DNA from: an uncultured Coriobacteriaceae bacterium
GTDB lineage: Bacteria; Actinomycetota; Coriobacteriia; Coriobacteriales; Atopobiaceae
Assembly: GCA_902795065.1 (NCBI GenBank)
Contig: CADBJR010000021.1
Coordinates: 1-51,661, forward strand
DNA: 51,661 nt
Direction: 5' to 3'
Positions 16,995-26,461 of this stretch are shown here, one piece after another; the stretch's first letter is position 1; every line of letters begins with the position of its first letter. Both the position numbers and the translations under genes were made by a program. The notes below the pieces were generated by a model. The model did no database searches. It was given only the letters and a program-made list of their open reading frames with translations, and had not been told where the DNA came from.

Positions 16995-17861
16995 CGGGAG
17001 GCTCCTTCCGGGGAAAGGTCGAGCAAGGTGGGGGTGCGGGCCGGGGTCGGTTCGGACCGTCCTGCCAGCGCGAGGGGTGTGAGGACGTTGTAGGTGAACC
17101 GCCGTATGCGCCGTGCGCGAGTCACGCCCTGCTTCATGTCGAACCCGTAGTCGAGGCAGGTTGCGAACAGCCAGCTGTTCTCCACGGAGGCGGTGTATGC
17201 CGCGCGCGTCGACCCCATGCGCCGCGCTGCCTGGATGTAGCGCTCGATGGGCATTCAGGAGCATGCGCGACGTTGCCGTGGGAGGCAGCCCCACCTTGCG
17301 TGCTATCCTGTCGTAATCGTGGGCGGGCACCGCCTCGCTGCCCTCGCATGCGCCGAGCGACCGGTAGACGGTGACCAGGGGGATGCTCTCGAGGAAGCGC
17401 TCGCCGATGCGCTCGTAGGGGGATGCGAACGTGTGCAGGCGCTCGTCGAGATCGTCCAAGGCCTTGACGCGCGCGCTGCCCCGCGATTCCTCAAAGGCTG
17501 CATGCCAGACCTTCATGACGTTTCCCTTGAGCCTCGTCGCTGCGGCGCTGTCGGGGATGCTTTCGGAGTCCCCGCCCGCGATGCGCTCGAGCTGCTCGTC
17601 CGAGTAGCAGACGTTCAGCGGAAGCGCCGCGAAGGATCGGATGACCGCTTCGACGTAGGCGGGATCGCCGAACTCGTGGCGGGCGAGGATGAGGCGCTCG
17701 TCGAGGACGGGGGTGCGCAGCGGGGCGCAGTCATCGAGCATGAAGCCGGCGAGGCGATGGGCCTCGTCGGCGGAGAGGGCGAGCTCGCTGCGGGCGATGC
17801 CGGCGAGCTGCTCGTCGAGGACGGGGGTGCGGGAAGAGGCATATGCGGGGAGGGTGGACAT
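16991..17861 (-). pseudogene. Unknown protein upstream of the coupling ATPase, frameshifted
   Basis: I do not recognise this family. It starts at ATG 17861 (AAAGGAGC-type RBS) and reads about 204 codons in one frame. A +1 shift in a GGG run at about 17249-17252 then leads to the second part in another frame (IERYIQAARRMGSTRAAYTASVENSWLFATC to a stop at 16991), which overlaps the start of the coupling ATPase. The product would be about 289 aa, soluble, helical and acidic at the start, basic at the end. Residues 12-20 and 50-58 share the motif RTPVLDE, encoded by an identical 22-bp direct repeat. Position before a VirD4-like gene suggests an element-encoded accessory or DNA-binding protein; this is only inference. 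Confidence 0.6.
17696..17831. repeat. 22-bp direct repeat inside the unknown gene
   Basis: Identical 22-bp copies at 17696-17717 and 17810-17831 are 114 bp apart (38 codons) and in frame. Each encodes RTPVLDE plus flanking residues, so this is an internal protein repeat rather than an attachment site. Confidence 0.7.
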
Positions 17862-17892
17862 AGGGCTCCTTTCGACGGTCGGCGGCGGCTCG

Positions 17893-17915
17893 CGGCATGG
17901 TTGATGACCATGCCG
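17893..17915. promoter_or_regulatory. Candidate operator: 9-bp inverted repeat
   Basis: CGGCATGGT / ACCATGCCG with a 5-bp spacer lies about 32 bp before the unknown gene of the mobile-element remnant. The dyad could be a repressor site or a 5'-UTR hairpin. The remaining gap to 18080 shows no further gene. Confidence 0.45.
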
Positions 17916-18080
17916 TCGAATCCACCAGTTCAGTTGTCGTTGGAGCCGGGGTTAGAAGATCGTTCCCTTCCCGAGGATACGCAGCGGCGTCCATCGCCGC
18001 GTGCTTACAGCGTTATACCCGACCCGATGGGGTCTATACACGGAATTCTGAAAAAGTTGCAGTGGCCTTCGGAGGATGCC

Positions 18081-19079
18081 CTAGTTCGTGCGGTCGTGGT
18101 TGACCGGCGCCATGAAGAGCCGTGCCAGCTCGTCGGGATCGCGGGTCTGGGCGAGCGCCCACATGGTCTTGGCGACGAGCGCCTCGGTGGTCATGTCGCC
18201 GCCGCGCAGGATGCCCGGGTGCTCCGCATAGGCGCGGCCGACCTCGTAGATGCCCAGGTCGAGGCCCTCCTCGGGCACCTGGGTCGTGATGACCACGGTG
18301 CGCCCCGAATCAATCCAGTCGAAGATGGCGTGCTCGTAGGAGGCGCCCTCGCGCTCGGGGATGCCGCCGATGCCGAACGTCTCGAGGATGACGGCGTCGT
18401 AGGCGGGCTTCAGCGTCTCGAAGATCGCAGGCGAGAGGCCCGGCGTGAGCTTGAGCACGCAGACGCGCTCGTCGAGCGCATCGAAGAAGGCGGGTTCGGA
18501 CGTGCGTGCCATGGGCAGCCCCACGCCGCGGATGATGCGGTCGCCGCGCAGCATGGCGAGGTCGGGGAAGTTGATGCTCGTGAAGGCGTTCGCGCTCATG
18601 GTGCGCTGCTTGTGGGCGTGCGTCCCGCAGATCGCCTTGCCGCCGAAGACCACCGACACGTCGCTGCTCGCGTCGTCGAGGGCGTAGACCAGGCTCTGGT
18701 ACAGGTTCAGCTTCGCATCGGTGAAGGGGTTCGCCATGGGCTGCTGCGATCCCGTGAGCACGATGGGCTTGGCGCTTCCCTGCACGAGGTAGGAGAGCGC
18801 GGCTGCCGTGTAGGCCATGGTGTCGGTGCCGTGCAGGATGACGAAGCCGTCGTAGGAGGCGTAGCCCTCGCGGATGATGCTGGCCATCTCGAGCCAATCG
18901 GAGGGCATCATGTTGGTGGAGTCGATGTTCATGGGTTGGACGAAGTCGAGCTCGCAGAGGCCGTCGATGAGCGGGACCTGCTCGGCGAGCTCCCGTCCGG
19001 TGAGGGTGGGGGACAGGCCGCGTCCATCGGCCGTGGAGGCGATGGTGCCGCCGGTCGCGATGATGAGGATGCGCTTCAT
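18081..19079 (-). CDS. ansA: L-asparaginase, type I (cytoplasmic)
   Basis: Hydrolyses L-asparagine to aspartate and ammonia. First catalytic threonine Thr12 is in IIATGGTIAST, and the second motif HGTDTMAYTA (83-92) supplies Thr85-Asp86. LTGSQQPM and LETFGIGGIP are further family signatures. 332 aa without a signal peptide indicates the cytoplasmic type. The ATG at 19079 follows AGGAGG and lies 10 bp after the GH25 lysozyme stop, so both are one operon. Why a wall hydrolase and asparaginase are linked is not obvious; Asn or Asp from peptidoglycan cross-bridges is one speculation. Confidence 0.95.
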   Translation of the reverse strand: MKRILIIATGGTIASTADGRGLSPTLTGRELAEQVPLIDGLCELDFVQPMNIDSTNMMPSDWLEMASIIREGYASYDGFVILHGTDTMAYTAAALSYLVQGSAKPIVLTGSQQPMANPFTDAKLNLYQSLVYALDDASSDVSVVFGGKAICGTHAHKQRTMSANAFTSINFPDLAMLRGDRIIRGVGLPMARTSEPAFFDALDERVCVLKLTPGLSPAIFETLKPAYDAVILETFGIGGIPEREGASYEHAIFDWIDSGRTVVITTQVPEEGLDLGIYEVGRAYAEHPGILRGGDMTTEALVAKTMWALAQTRDPDELARLFMAPVNHDRTN

Positions 19080-19089
19080 GACCTGCCTC

Positions 19090-19905
19090 CTACTCGAGGA
19101 CGTTCGCCAGCTCGAGGTTCATGTCCACGGTGGTGTCGATGCCCGCCACCGAGCCCTGGCCTGTATATTGCCACATGACGAGCTCGAGCGGGACCGACGG
19201 CGCCTCGTCGTACTCGGCGAACCAGCAGCCCTCCCGCCCGAACGAATGGATGTCGAGCCGCGTGAGCTCATAGGAGTTCCCGTAGATGACGGCATGGTAT
19301 CCCGCGGCCTCGACCGTATCGCAGAACGTGCGCGCGGCCGCCGTGAGCTCCTCCCGGCTGATGTTGTCGGCGCGTCCGGACCAGTCGCCCGTGACCTCGT
19401 GGTCGAAGGCGATGGCCAGCTCGAGCGGCCGTCCATCGAGCAGGTCGAGCACGAGCTGCGCCTCCTCGCGGGCCTCCTCGGCGTTCACCGCCTGGGAGTA
19501 GACGTAGAGGCCCGTGTCGAGCCCCGCCTCCCGTGCGCCGGTGTAGTTCTGCTCGAAGAGCTCGTCGGCGAAGAGCCCGCCCTCGGTCGACCCGCGCCAT
19601 GCGGCGCGCACGTAGCAGAACGAGATGCCGTCGTCGGCGACCGCCTGCCAATCGATATCGCCCTGGTGCTCGGAGACGTCGATGCCCGTGCGCGAGCGGA
19701 CGGTCCCGTCGACGACGTAGGCCACGCGGCCGTAGCCGTCCCAGACGAGGTGGTCCCAGTCGTAGGGGCTCTGGGCGATGCTGTCGGATATGGTGACGGG
19801 GGAGCTGCCGGAGCCGCCGCCGCGCCCCGAGCACGCGGCGAGCGCGAGCAGCAACGCGAGCACGAGGATCGCGCGGCCGCCTACCGTCTGCCGTGTACGC
19901 TCCAT
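19090..19905 (-). CDS. GH25-family muramidase, lipoprotein
   Basis: Lysozyme-type N-acetylmuramidase predicted to be anchored outside the membrane. The N-terminus is a lipoprotein signal: hydrophobic stretch 12-23 and lipobox LAAC with Cys25, then a Gly/Ser-rich spacer. The GH25 barrel runs from GIDVSEHQGDIDW (Asp75) through YVRAAWRG, GLYVYSQAVNAEEA and AFDHEVTGDW to VMWQYTGQG. The acidic pair normally read as D-x-E is here FDHE. 271 aa is normal for a GH25 domain plus anchor. It is divergent from the acetyltransferase at 19977; TATAGT (19941-19946, minus strand) could be its -10 box. Confidence 0.9.
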   Translation of the reverse strand: MERTRQTVGGRAILVLALLLALAACSGRGGGSGSSPVTISDSIAQSPYDWDHLVWDGYGRVAYVVDGTVRSRTGIDVSEHQGDIDWQAVADDGISFCYVRAAWRGSTEGGLFADELFEQNYTGAREAGLDTGLYVYSQAVNAEEAREEAQLVLDLLDGRPLELAIAFDHEVTGDWSGRADNISREELTAAARTFCDTVEAAGYHAVIYGNSYELTRLDIHSFGREGCWFAEYDEAPSVPLELVMWQYTGQGSVAGIDTTVDMNLELANVLE

Positions 19906-19976
19906 CCGCGTCCTTTCTGCTCCGTCCCAACCAGCGATACACTATACGACAGTTGCATGGAAGTCTTTTGGAGGCG

Positions 19977-20417
19977 ATGTCCGTGGTGCACCTCATGACG
20001 CACGACGACCTTCCCGCCGTCGTCGAGATGGCCTCGCTGCTCTGGCCGTCCGACGAGCCTGAAGCCCTCGAGCGCGAGCTCATCTCCGTGCTCGACGAGG
20101 ACGAGGCGACCATCCTCGTCGCGACCGACGGCGACCGCCTCGTGGGGTTCGCGCTCTGCCGACTGCGCCACGATTACGTCGAGGGCACCACGGGATCGCC
20201 CGTCGGGTACCTCGAGGGCATCTACGTCCACGAGGGCGACCGTCGCCGCCACTTCGCGAGCGAGATGATCGGCGCCTTCGAGAAGTGGGCGCGCAGGATG
20301 GGCTGCCGCGAGGTCGCCTCCGACTGCGAGATCGGCAACGTCGAGAGCGAGGCGCTCCACCTGGCCTGCGACTTCGACGAGGCCAACCGCATCATCTGCT
20401 TCGTCAAGAGGATCTAG
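19977..20417 (+). CDS. AAC(6')-like GNAT N-acetyltransferase
   Basis: GCN5-type acetyltransferase of 146 aa. The sequence follows the chromosomal aminoglycoside 6'-acetyltransferases of the AAC(6')-Ic kind: LWP near residue 18, RHDYVEGTTGSPVGYLEGIYV, EKWARRMGCREVASDCEIGN, ESEALHLACDFDEANRIICFVK. The acetyl-CoA loop, normally R-R-x-G-x-A/G, reads DRRRHFAS here, so both loop glycines are lost; activity may be altered. The start is uncertain: ATG 19977 is only 2 nt from GGAGG (19970-19974), while GTG 19983 has better spacing. It is 6 bp upstream of the GH2 gene and likely co-transcribed. The true substrate may not be an antibiotic. Confidence 0.8.
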   Translation: MSVVHLMTHDDLPAVVEMASLLWPSDEPEALERELISVLDEDEATILVATDGDRLVGFALCRLRHDYVEGTTGSPVGYLEGIYVHEGDRRRHFASEMIGAFEKWARRMGCREVASDCEIGNVESEALHLACDFDEANRIICFVKRI

Positions 20418-20423
20418 GTAGCC

Positions 20424-22229
20424 ATGCTGTTCTTCAGACGTGTGATAAAGAGCGGGCTCCACAAGCCCTACACCGGCGAGCTCACGCAGCTCACGACGAG
20501 GTGGGGCGAGCAACTCGACCCCGAGTCCGTCCTTCCCGAGCATCCCGATCCGATGATGGCCCGCTTGAAGTGGACCTCGCTCAACGGCGTCTGGGATTAC
20601 GCTTTCGTGCGGGTCGACGATCCGTCGACCGCGTGGCGCGACGACCTCGGCGCCATCGAGCACGATGGCACGATCATCGTGCCCTTCTCGCCCGAGGCGC
20701 AGCTCTCGGGTGTGGGCAAGCGGCCGCCCGAGGACGCGCTGCTCGTCGAGGAGCGGACCTTCTTCCAGCCCTCCATCGGCGAGGGCAACCGCGCCATCCT
20801 CCATTTCGAGGCCGTGGACTGGTCATGCTCGGTGTGGGTGAACGGCGTGCGCGTCACCGAGCACATCGGCGGCTACCTGCCGTTCTCGTGCGACATCACC
20901 GACCAGCTCCATCCGGGCTTCAACACCCTGCGCGTGCAGGTCTACGACCCCAGCGAGAAGGGCGGGCAGCTGCGCGGCAAGCAGCGCATCGACCGCGGGA
21001 CCATGTGGTACACCGCGCAGTCGGGCATCTGGCAGAGCGTGTGGCTCGAGATCGTGCCCAAGATCCGCATCCTCTCGCTGTCCGTCGAACCCGACGCCGA
21101 TGCGGCGCGCGTCACCGTGCGCGCCGAGGTGAACGGGAGGAACAGGCCGCTCGCCGTGGTGGTGAACGAAAACGGGGCCGCAGTGGGCGCGGGGTCGGGA
21201 AGCCCCGACGGTGTGGTGGTCGAGCTCGGCTCCGTGCACCGGTGGTCGCCCGACGATCCCCACCTCTACCAGCTGATCGTGAGCTACGGAGACGACCGCG
21301 TGCGGAGCTACTGCGCCTTCCGCACGGTGTCGGTCGAGCCCGACGCCTCGGGGCGCCTCAGGTTCTGCCTCAACCACGAGCCCTTCTTCGCGAAGGGGAT
21401 CCTCAACCAGGGCTATTGGCCCGACGGCCTCATGACGGCCCCCTCCGACGATGCCCTCGTCTTCGATATCGAGACCTGCAAGCGCCTCGGCTTCAACATG
21501 ATGCGCATGCACATCAAGCTCGAGCGCGCCCGCTTCTACTACCACTGCGACCGCCTCGGCATGCTCGTCTGGCAGGACATGATCAGCGGCGGCGGCGAGC
21601 TCTCCGCCTGGCAGACGCAGCAGAAGCCCACGCTCTTCCCCGGGTCGTGGACGGCGCTCGACGACAGCACGCCCGACGCATGGGAGAAGCTCGCTTCCGC
21701 CGACGGGGCATATCGCACGGAGTGGACGGAGACCGCCCGCGCCGTCATCGAGCGCCTCTCGTCCCATCCCTGCATCGCCGCGTGGGTGCTGTTCAACGAG
21801 AGCTGGGGGCAGTTCTGCGCTGCCGACGCCACGCGCATGGCGCGCGCGACCGATCCCACGCGCCCGATCCTCTCGGTGAGCGGCTGGTACGACCAGGGCA
21901 CGGGCGACATCAAGGGCGTGCACAACTACTTCAGGCCGCAGAAGGTCTGGCGCGACGACGCGGTCGAGCCGCGCGCGTTCATGATCAGCGAGTTCGGCGG
22001 CCTCACCTGGCACATCCCCGAGCATGCCGCCTGCCCCGAATCCTACGGATACGCGACCTTCCCCTCGATCGAGGTGTGGCGCGACGAGCTGCGGACGCTG
22101 CTCGCCTCGGTCGACGCGCTCGAGGCCGAGGGGCTCAGCGGATACGTGTACACGCAGGTCTCGGACGTCGAGGAGGAGACCAACGGCCTCATGACCTACG
22201 ATCGGAGCGTGGTGAAGCTCGATGGCTGA
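20424..22229 (+). CDS. Glycoside hydrolase family 2 protein
   Basis: Family 2 enzymes are retaining beta-galactosidases, beta-glucuronidases or beta-mannosidases. A sugar-binding jelly-roll domain (about 50-220, with WVNG and GGYLPF) and an Ig-like domain (about 220-310) precede the TIM barrel (about 320-600). The acid/base is Glu459 in LFNESWGQ and the nucleophile Glu523 in MISEFGG. At 601 aa it lacks the extra C-terminal domains of LacZ, and it has no signal peptide, so it acts on small imported substrates. Specificity cannot be read from the sequence. Its stop overlaps the start of the deacetylase gene by 8 bp. Confidence 0.92.
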   Translation: MLFFRRVIKSGLHKPYTGELTQLTTRWGEQLDPESVLPEHPDPMMARLKWTSLNGVWDYAFVRVDDPSTAWRDDLGAIEHDGTIIVPFSPEAQLSGVGKRPPEDALLVEERTFFQPSIGEGNRAILHFEAVDWSCSVWVNGVRVTEHIGGYLPFSCDITDQLHPGFNTLRVQVYDPSEKGGQLRGKQRIDRGTMWYTAQSGIWQSVWLEIVPKIRILSLSVEPDADAARVTVRAEVNGRNRPLAVVVNENGAAVGAGSGSPDGVVVELGSVHRWSPDDPHLYQLIVSYGDDRVRSYCAFRTVSVEPDASGRLRFCLNHEPFFAKGILNQGYWPDGLMTAPSDDALVFDIETCKRLGFNMMRMHIKLERARFYYHCDRLGMLVWQDMISGGGELSAWQTQQKPTLFPGSWTALDDSTPDAWEKLASADGAYRTEWTETARAVIERLSSHPCIAAWVLFNESWGQFCAADATRMARATDPTRPILSVSGWYDQGTGDIKGVHNYFRPQKVWRDDAVEPRAFMISEFGGLTWHIPEHAACPESYGYATFPSIEVWRDELRTLLASVDALEAEGLSGYVYTQVSDVEEETNGLMTYDRSVVKLDG

Positions 22230-23333
22230 GCGAAGGAGGCCGACGCGGAGGGCGGATGAACGTCGTCCCCGCACGACCGCGATTCCCCATTCCAGCGTTT
22301 CCGGAGCGTGGAAGGGCGAGCCTCCACGGCTCGACCGCAGCATCATCGTCCTGGCGACGATGTGCACCGGAAGGGCCGGCCCACGACCGACTCGGTCGTC
22401 GTCACCGACGCCGAAGCCGGTGCCGATGCCGAGCTCGCACCCGACGGCCGCATCACCATGACGCTCTGCGGCGATCACGAGACGATCGTCCGCACGGGCG
22501 AGGAGTACGTGGAGCCGGGCTGCCTCGCGCGCGATACAGAGGAGGGGAGCCTCTCCGACCGCGTGCAGGTTTCGGGCGAGGTGGACACCTCGACGCCGGG
22601 AACCTACACGGTTACCTACTCCGTCGTTAACGACGCGGGCATGTCCGCCCGTGCCGAGCGGACGGTCCTCGTGACCGACGACGTCGACGCGGGCTGGGAT
22701 GAGGACGGCATCTCGGTCATGATGTACCACTACGTCTACGATCCCGCGAACCCGCCCGACTACCTCGACGCCAACTACGTCTCGACCGACGAGCTCTCCG
22801 AGCAGCTCGCCTGGCTCGTCGAGCGGGGTTTCTACTTCCCGTCGTGGGCGGAGCTGCGCGCCTACGTCGACGGGACGCACTCGCTGCCCGACAAGAGCGT
22901 CATCCTCACCTTCGACGACGGCGAGTACGGCTTCCTCAACCTGGGCATCCCGCTGCTCGAGCAGTACGGGGTTCCCGCGACCTCGTTCATCGAATGCAGC
23001 CGCGGCGATATCGAGGAGGTGCTCAGGGACTACGCGAGCCCCTACGTGTGCTTCCCCATCGGCCACGGCGGTGCGATCTACGACCTGTCGGAGGACGAGC
23101 TCGTCGACGACCTCTCGCATGCCGTCGACATCCTGGGCTCGCGCGGTGCCTTCGCCTACCCGTACGGCGACGTGAGCGACGTCTCGGCGGCTGCGATCGA
23201 GCGTGTGGGCATCTACTGCTCGTTCACCACCGAGTACGACCGCGTCTACCCGGGCGACGATCCCACCGCTCTGCCGCGCGTCCGCGTCTCGGGCGACAAC
23301 GGGATCGACGTGTACACGGGCTCCGTCTGGTAA
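22222..23333 (+). pseudogene. Ig-like plus NodB polysaccharide deacetylase, frameshifted near the N-terminus
   Basis: The reading frame starting at ATG 22222 (inside the GH2 stop) gives a basic N-terminus and a short hydrophobic run, RSIIVLATM. The frame is then lost at about 22365-22395; the remainder continues in another frame from TTDSVVVTD to the stop. The body has an Ig-like domain of the DUF5011 kind (about 22455-22670) and a NodB deacetylase domain with VMMYHYV, ILTFDDGEYG and AYPYGD. The membrane segment is too short for an export signal, so a deletion of more than one base is likely. If intact it would be a membrane-anchored, secreted deacetylase of peptidoglycan or another glycan. 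Confidence 0.78.
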
Positions 23334-23356
23334 CGGGTGCACGTGGCGCAGAATCG

Positions 23357-23536
23357 GCCCGTTTTCAGCACAGAGGGCACTTATTCCGAGGTTATCGGGT
23401 GTCGGATCGCCATCGACGCCATACGAGTGTGATTGCTCGACCCGCTGACCTGCGGTTTTGAAAACCCTCTATGCGCCCGATGAACGGATGGTATTGAAAA
23501 ACCTCGGAATACGTGCCCTCTGTGCTGAAAACGGGC
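23357..23536. repeat. 180-bp palindromic element with 37-bp terminal inverted repeats (MITE-like)
   Basis: Left arm 23357-23393 and right arm 23500-23536 are inverted copies with one mismatch. Nested inside are ATCGGG (23394-23399) / CCCGAT (23476-23481) and the 13-bp palindrome GGTTTTGAAAACC (23454-23466). No credible gene lies inside. It fills most of the gap between the deacetylase and ettA. It could be a miniature non-autonomous element or a long RNA hairpin that ends the upstream transcript. No target-site duplication is obvious. Confidence 0.85.
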
Positions 23537-23609
23537 ATGGTTCGTGCCACGAGGCCCGATGCCAGCATCCTCTACAATCGAAGGGAACCGCCCAGCGAAA
23601 GGAGTCCCC

Positions 23610-25289
<1,680 letters not shown>

Positions 25290-25316
25290 GACGTTCGCGC
25301 AACCTTTCGAGAAGGA

Positions 25317-25343
25317 GAAGCCCCCGCCTCAAGCGGGGGCTTC
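25317..25343 (+). terminator. Terminator of ettA
   Basis: 11-bp perfect stem GAAGCCCCCGC / GCGGGGGCTTC, loop CTCAA, 28 bp after the ettA stop. Confidence 0.88.
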
Positions 25344-25364
25344 TTAACGTGCGATGGTGTCGGA

Positions 25365-25438
25365 GAACCGATTATCCTCGTAGTCCTGCAAAGCTGCGTT
25401 GGCTACGAGAGGTGCTCTCTTATCCGAGCTGCCGGTTC
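25365..25438. repeat. Nested inverted repeats before the ferredoxin stop
   Basis: GAACCG (25365-25370) pairs with CGGTTC (25433-25438), and inside it CTCGTAG (25377-25383) pairs with CTACGAG (25403-25409). Read on the minus strand this is the 3' region of the first ferredoxin transcript. It could be a 3'-UTR structure or a weak terminator; there is no clear U-tract. Confidence 0.4.
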
Positions 25439-25441
25439 GGT

Positions 25442-25630
25442 CTAGTCGTCGGCGATGTCGGTGATGGCGCCGTTGGGGCAGCTCTCCATGCAGGCTCCGC
25501 AGCCGATGCAGGAATCGGCGTCGGCGACGGCGCACACGCCGTCGTCATTGAGCTCGAGGATCTCCATCGGGCACTCGTCGACGCACACGCCGCAGCCGAT
25601 GCAATCGTCGGTGTTGATAACGGGATGCAT
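25442..25630 (-). CDS. 2[4Fe-4S] ferredoxin
   Basis: 62-aa bacterial ferredoxin with two cluster motifs: CIGCGVCVDECP and CIGCGACMESCP. Acidic, soluble electron carrier for anaerobic redox enzymes. The start ATG 25630 follows AAAGGAG. It is a close paralogue of the ferredoxin at 25803, sharing the first ten or more residues (MHPVINTDDC) and the C-terminal pattern. Confidence 0.93.
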   Translation of the reverse strand: MHPVINTDDCIGCGVCVDECPMEILELNDDGVCAVADADSCIGCGACMESCPNGAITDIADD

Positions 25631-25752
25631 AGCATCTCCTTTCGTCGGGATTCCAACACGGCATCACCGTAGCACGATAGACCGCATCATGGTGTGCCGA
25701 TGATCACCTCTTCGCCGAGCGTCCGAAACCCCGTTTAAACGCGCGAAAACAA

Positions 25753-25775
25753 ATCCCCCGCACGCGGCGGGGGAT
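25753..25775 (-). terminator. Terminator of the second ferredoxin gene
   Basis: 9-bp stem ATCCCCCGC / GCGGGGGAT with a 5-nt loop; on the minus strand it is followed by TTGTTTTCGCG. It separates the two ferredoxin genes into independent transcripts. Confidence 0.8.
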
Positions 25776-25802
25776 AAGCGCTCGGGCGATCTCGCTTCGG
25801 AA

Positions 25803-25985
25803 CTAGTCCTCGGCGATCTCGGTGATGGCCTCGACCGGGCAGGCGCCCAGGCAGGCCTCGCAGCCGACGCAGGAGTCGGCGTCGACGACGGTGGCGACGT
25901 CCTCGACCTCGATGACACCCATCGGGCAGGCATCAGCGCATGCGCCGCAGCCGATGCAATCGTCGGTGTTGATAACAGGATGCAT
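25803..25985 (-). CDS. 2[4Fe-4S] ferredoxin, paralogue
   Basis: 60-aa ferredoxin with CIGCGACADACP and CVGCEACLGACP. It differs from the 25442 copy mainly in the loop between clusters and around the second cluster (CEAC, CPVEAI). Start ATG 25985 follows AGAGGAGAGG. It has its own terminator at 25753, so the two copies are tandem duplicates with separate control. Confidence 0.93.
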   Translation of the reverse strand: MHPVINTDDCIGCGACADACPMGVIEVEDVATVVDADSCVGCEACLGACPVEAITEIAED

Positions 25986-26079
25986 GGACCTCTCCTCTCA
26001 TGCGGTTTCCCCTTGCATATAAGAAGATACCACGACGCGATACAATTCAAGTCGAAAGTTGCAAACGGAGGGAACCCAA

Positions 26080-26445
26080 ATGGCTAATTCTCTTATGTTC
26101 ATCGAGTATCCTGCGTGCTCGACCTGCAGGAAGGCGAAGAAATGGCTGGACTCTGCGGGAATCGCATACACCGACCGCCATATCGTCGACGAGGCGCCCA
26201 CGGCAGACGAGCTCCGTTCATGGATTCCCGCGAGCGGCCTGCCCTTCAGGCGCTTCTTCAACACGAGCGGGAAGCTCTACCGCGAACTCGATGTTAAGGC
26301 GAGGCTCGATGCGGGTATGAATGAGGAGGAGGCCGTCGAGCTGCTTGCCGGCAACGGCATGCTCGTCAAACGGCCGCTCCTCATCGGCGAGGGCTTCGTG
26401 CTCGTCGGGTTCCGCGAGGACGCGTGGGCGGAGAAGCTCCACTGA
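26080..26445 (+). CDS. ArsC/Spx-family thioredoxin-fold protein
   Basis: 121-aa protein of the ArsC/YffB/Spx group. The redox or catalytic motif CSTC follows the first strand (MFIEYPACSTCRKAKKWL), then FFNTSGKLYRELD, MLVKRPLLI and FVLVGF. Genuine arsenate reductase and the regulator Spx share this fold; with no arsenic genes nearby the function is open. RBS CGGAGGGAA (26067-26073) is 6 nt before ATG 26080, and TACAAT (26041-26046) is a plausible -10 box. It is followed closely by the PTS IIC-like gene. Confidence 0.85.
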   Translation: MANSLMFIEYPACSTCRKAKKWLDSAGIAYTDRHIVDEAPTADELRSWIPASGLPFRRFFNTSGKLYRELDVKARLDAGMNEEEAVELLAGNGMLVKRPLLIGEGFVLVGFREDAWAEKLH

Positions 26446-26461
26446 CCCCTAGGAGGCATCC

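Noticed and set aside
16991-17254. Separate 87-aa gene starting at ATG 17254
   Set aside because: Its sequence continues the preceding frame without a gap and there is no ribosome site before it, so it is better read as the second half of a frameshifted gene.
17247-19178. 643-codon plus-strand open frame
   Set aside because: It runs antisense across asparaginase and the unknown gene with no recognisable motif; asparaginase is unequivocal on the other strand.
20823-23342. 839-codon minus-strand open frame
   Set aside because: Shadow of the GH2 and deacetylase genes, which carry catalytic motifs on the plus strand.
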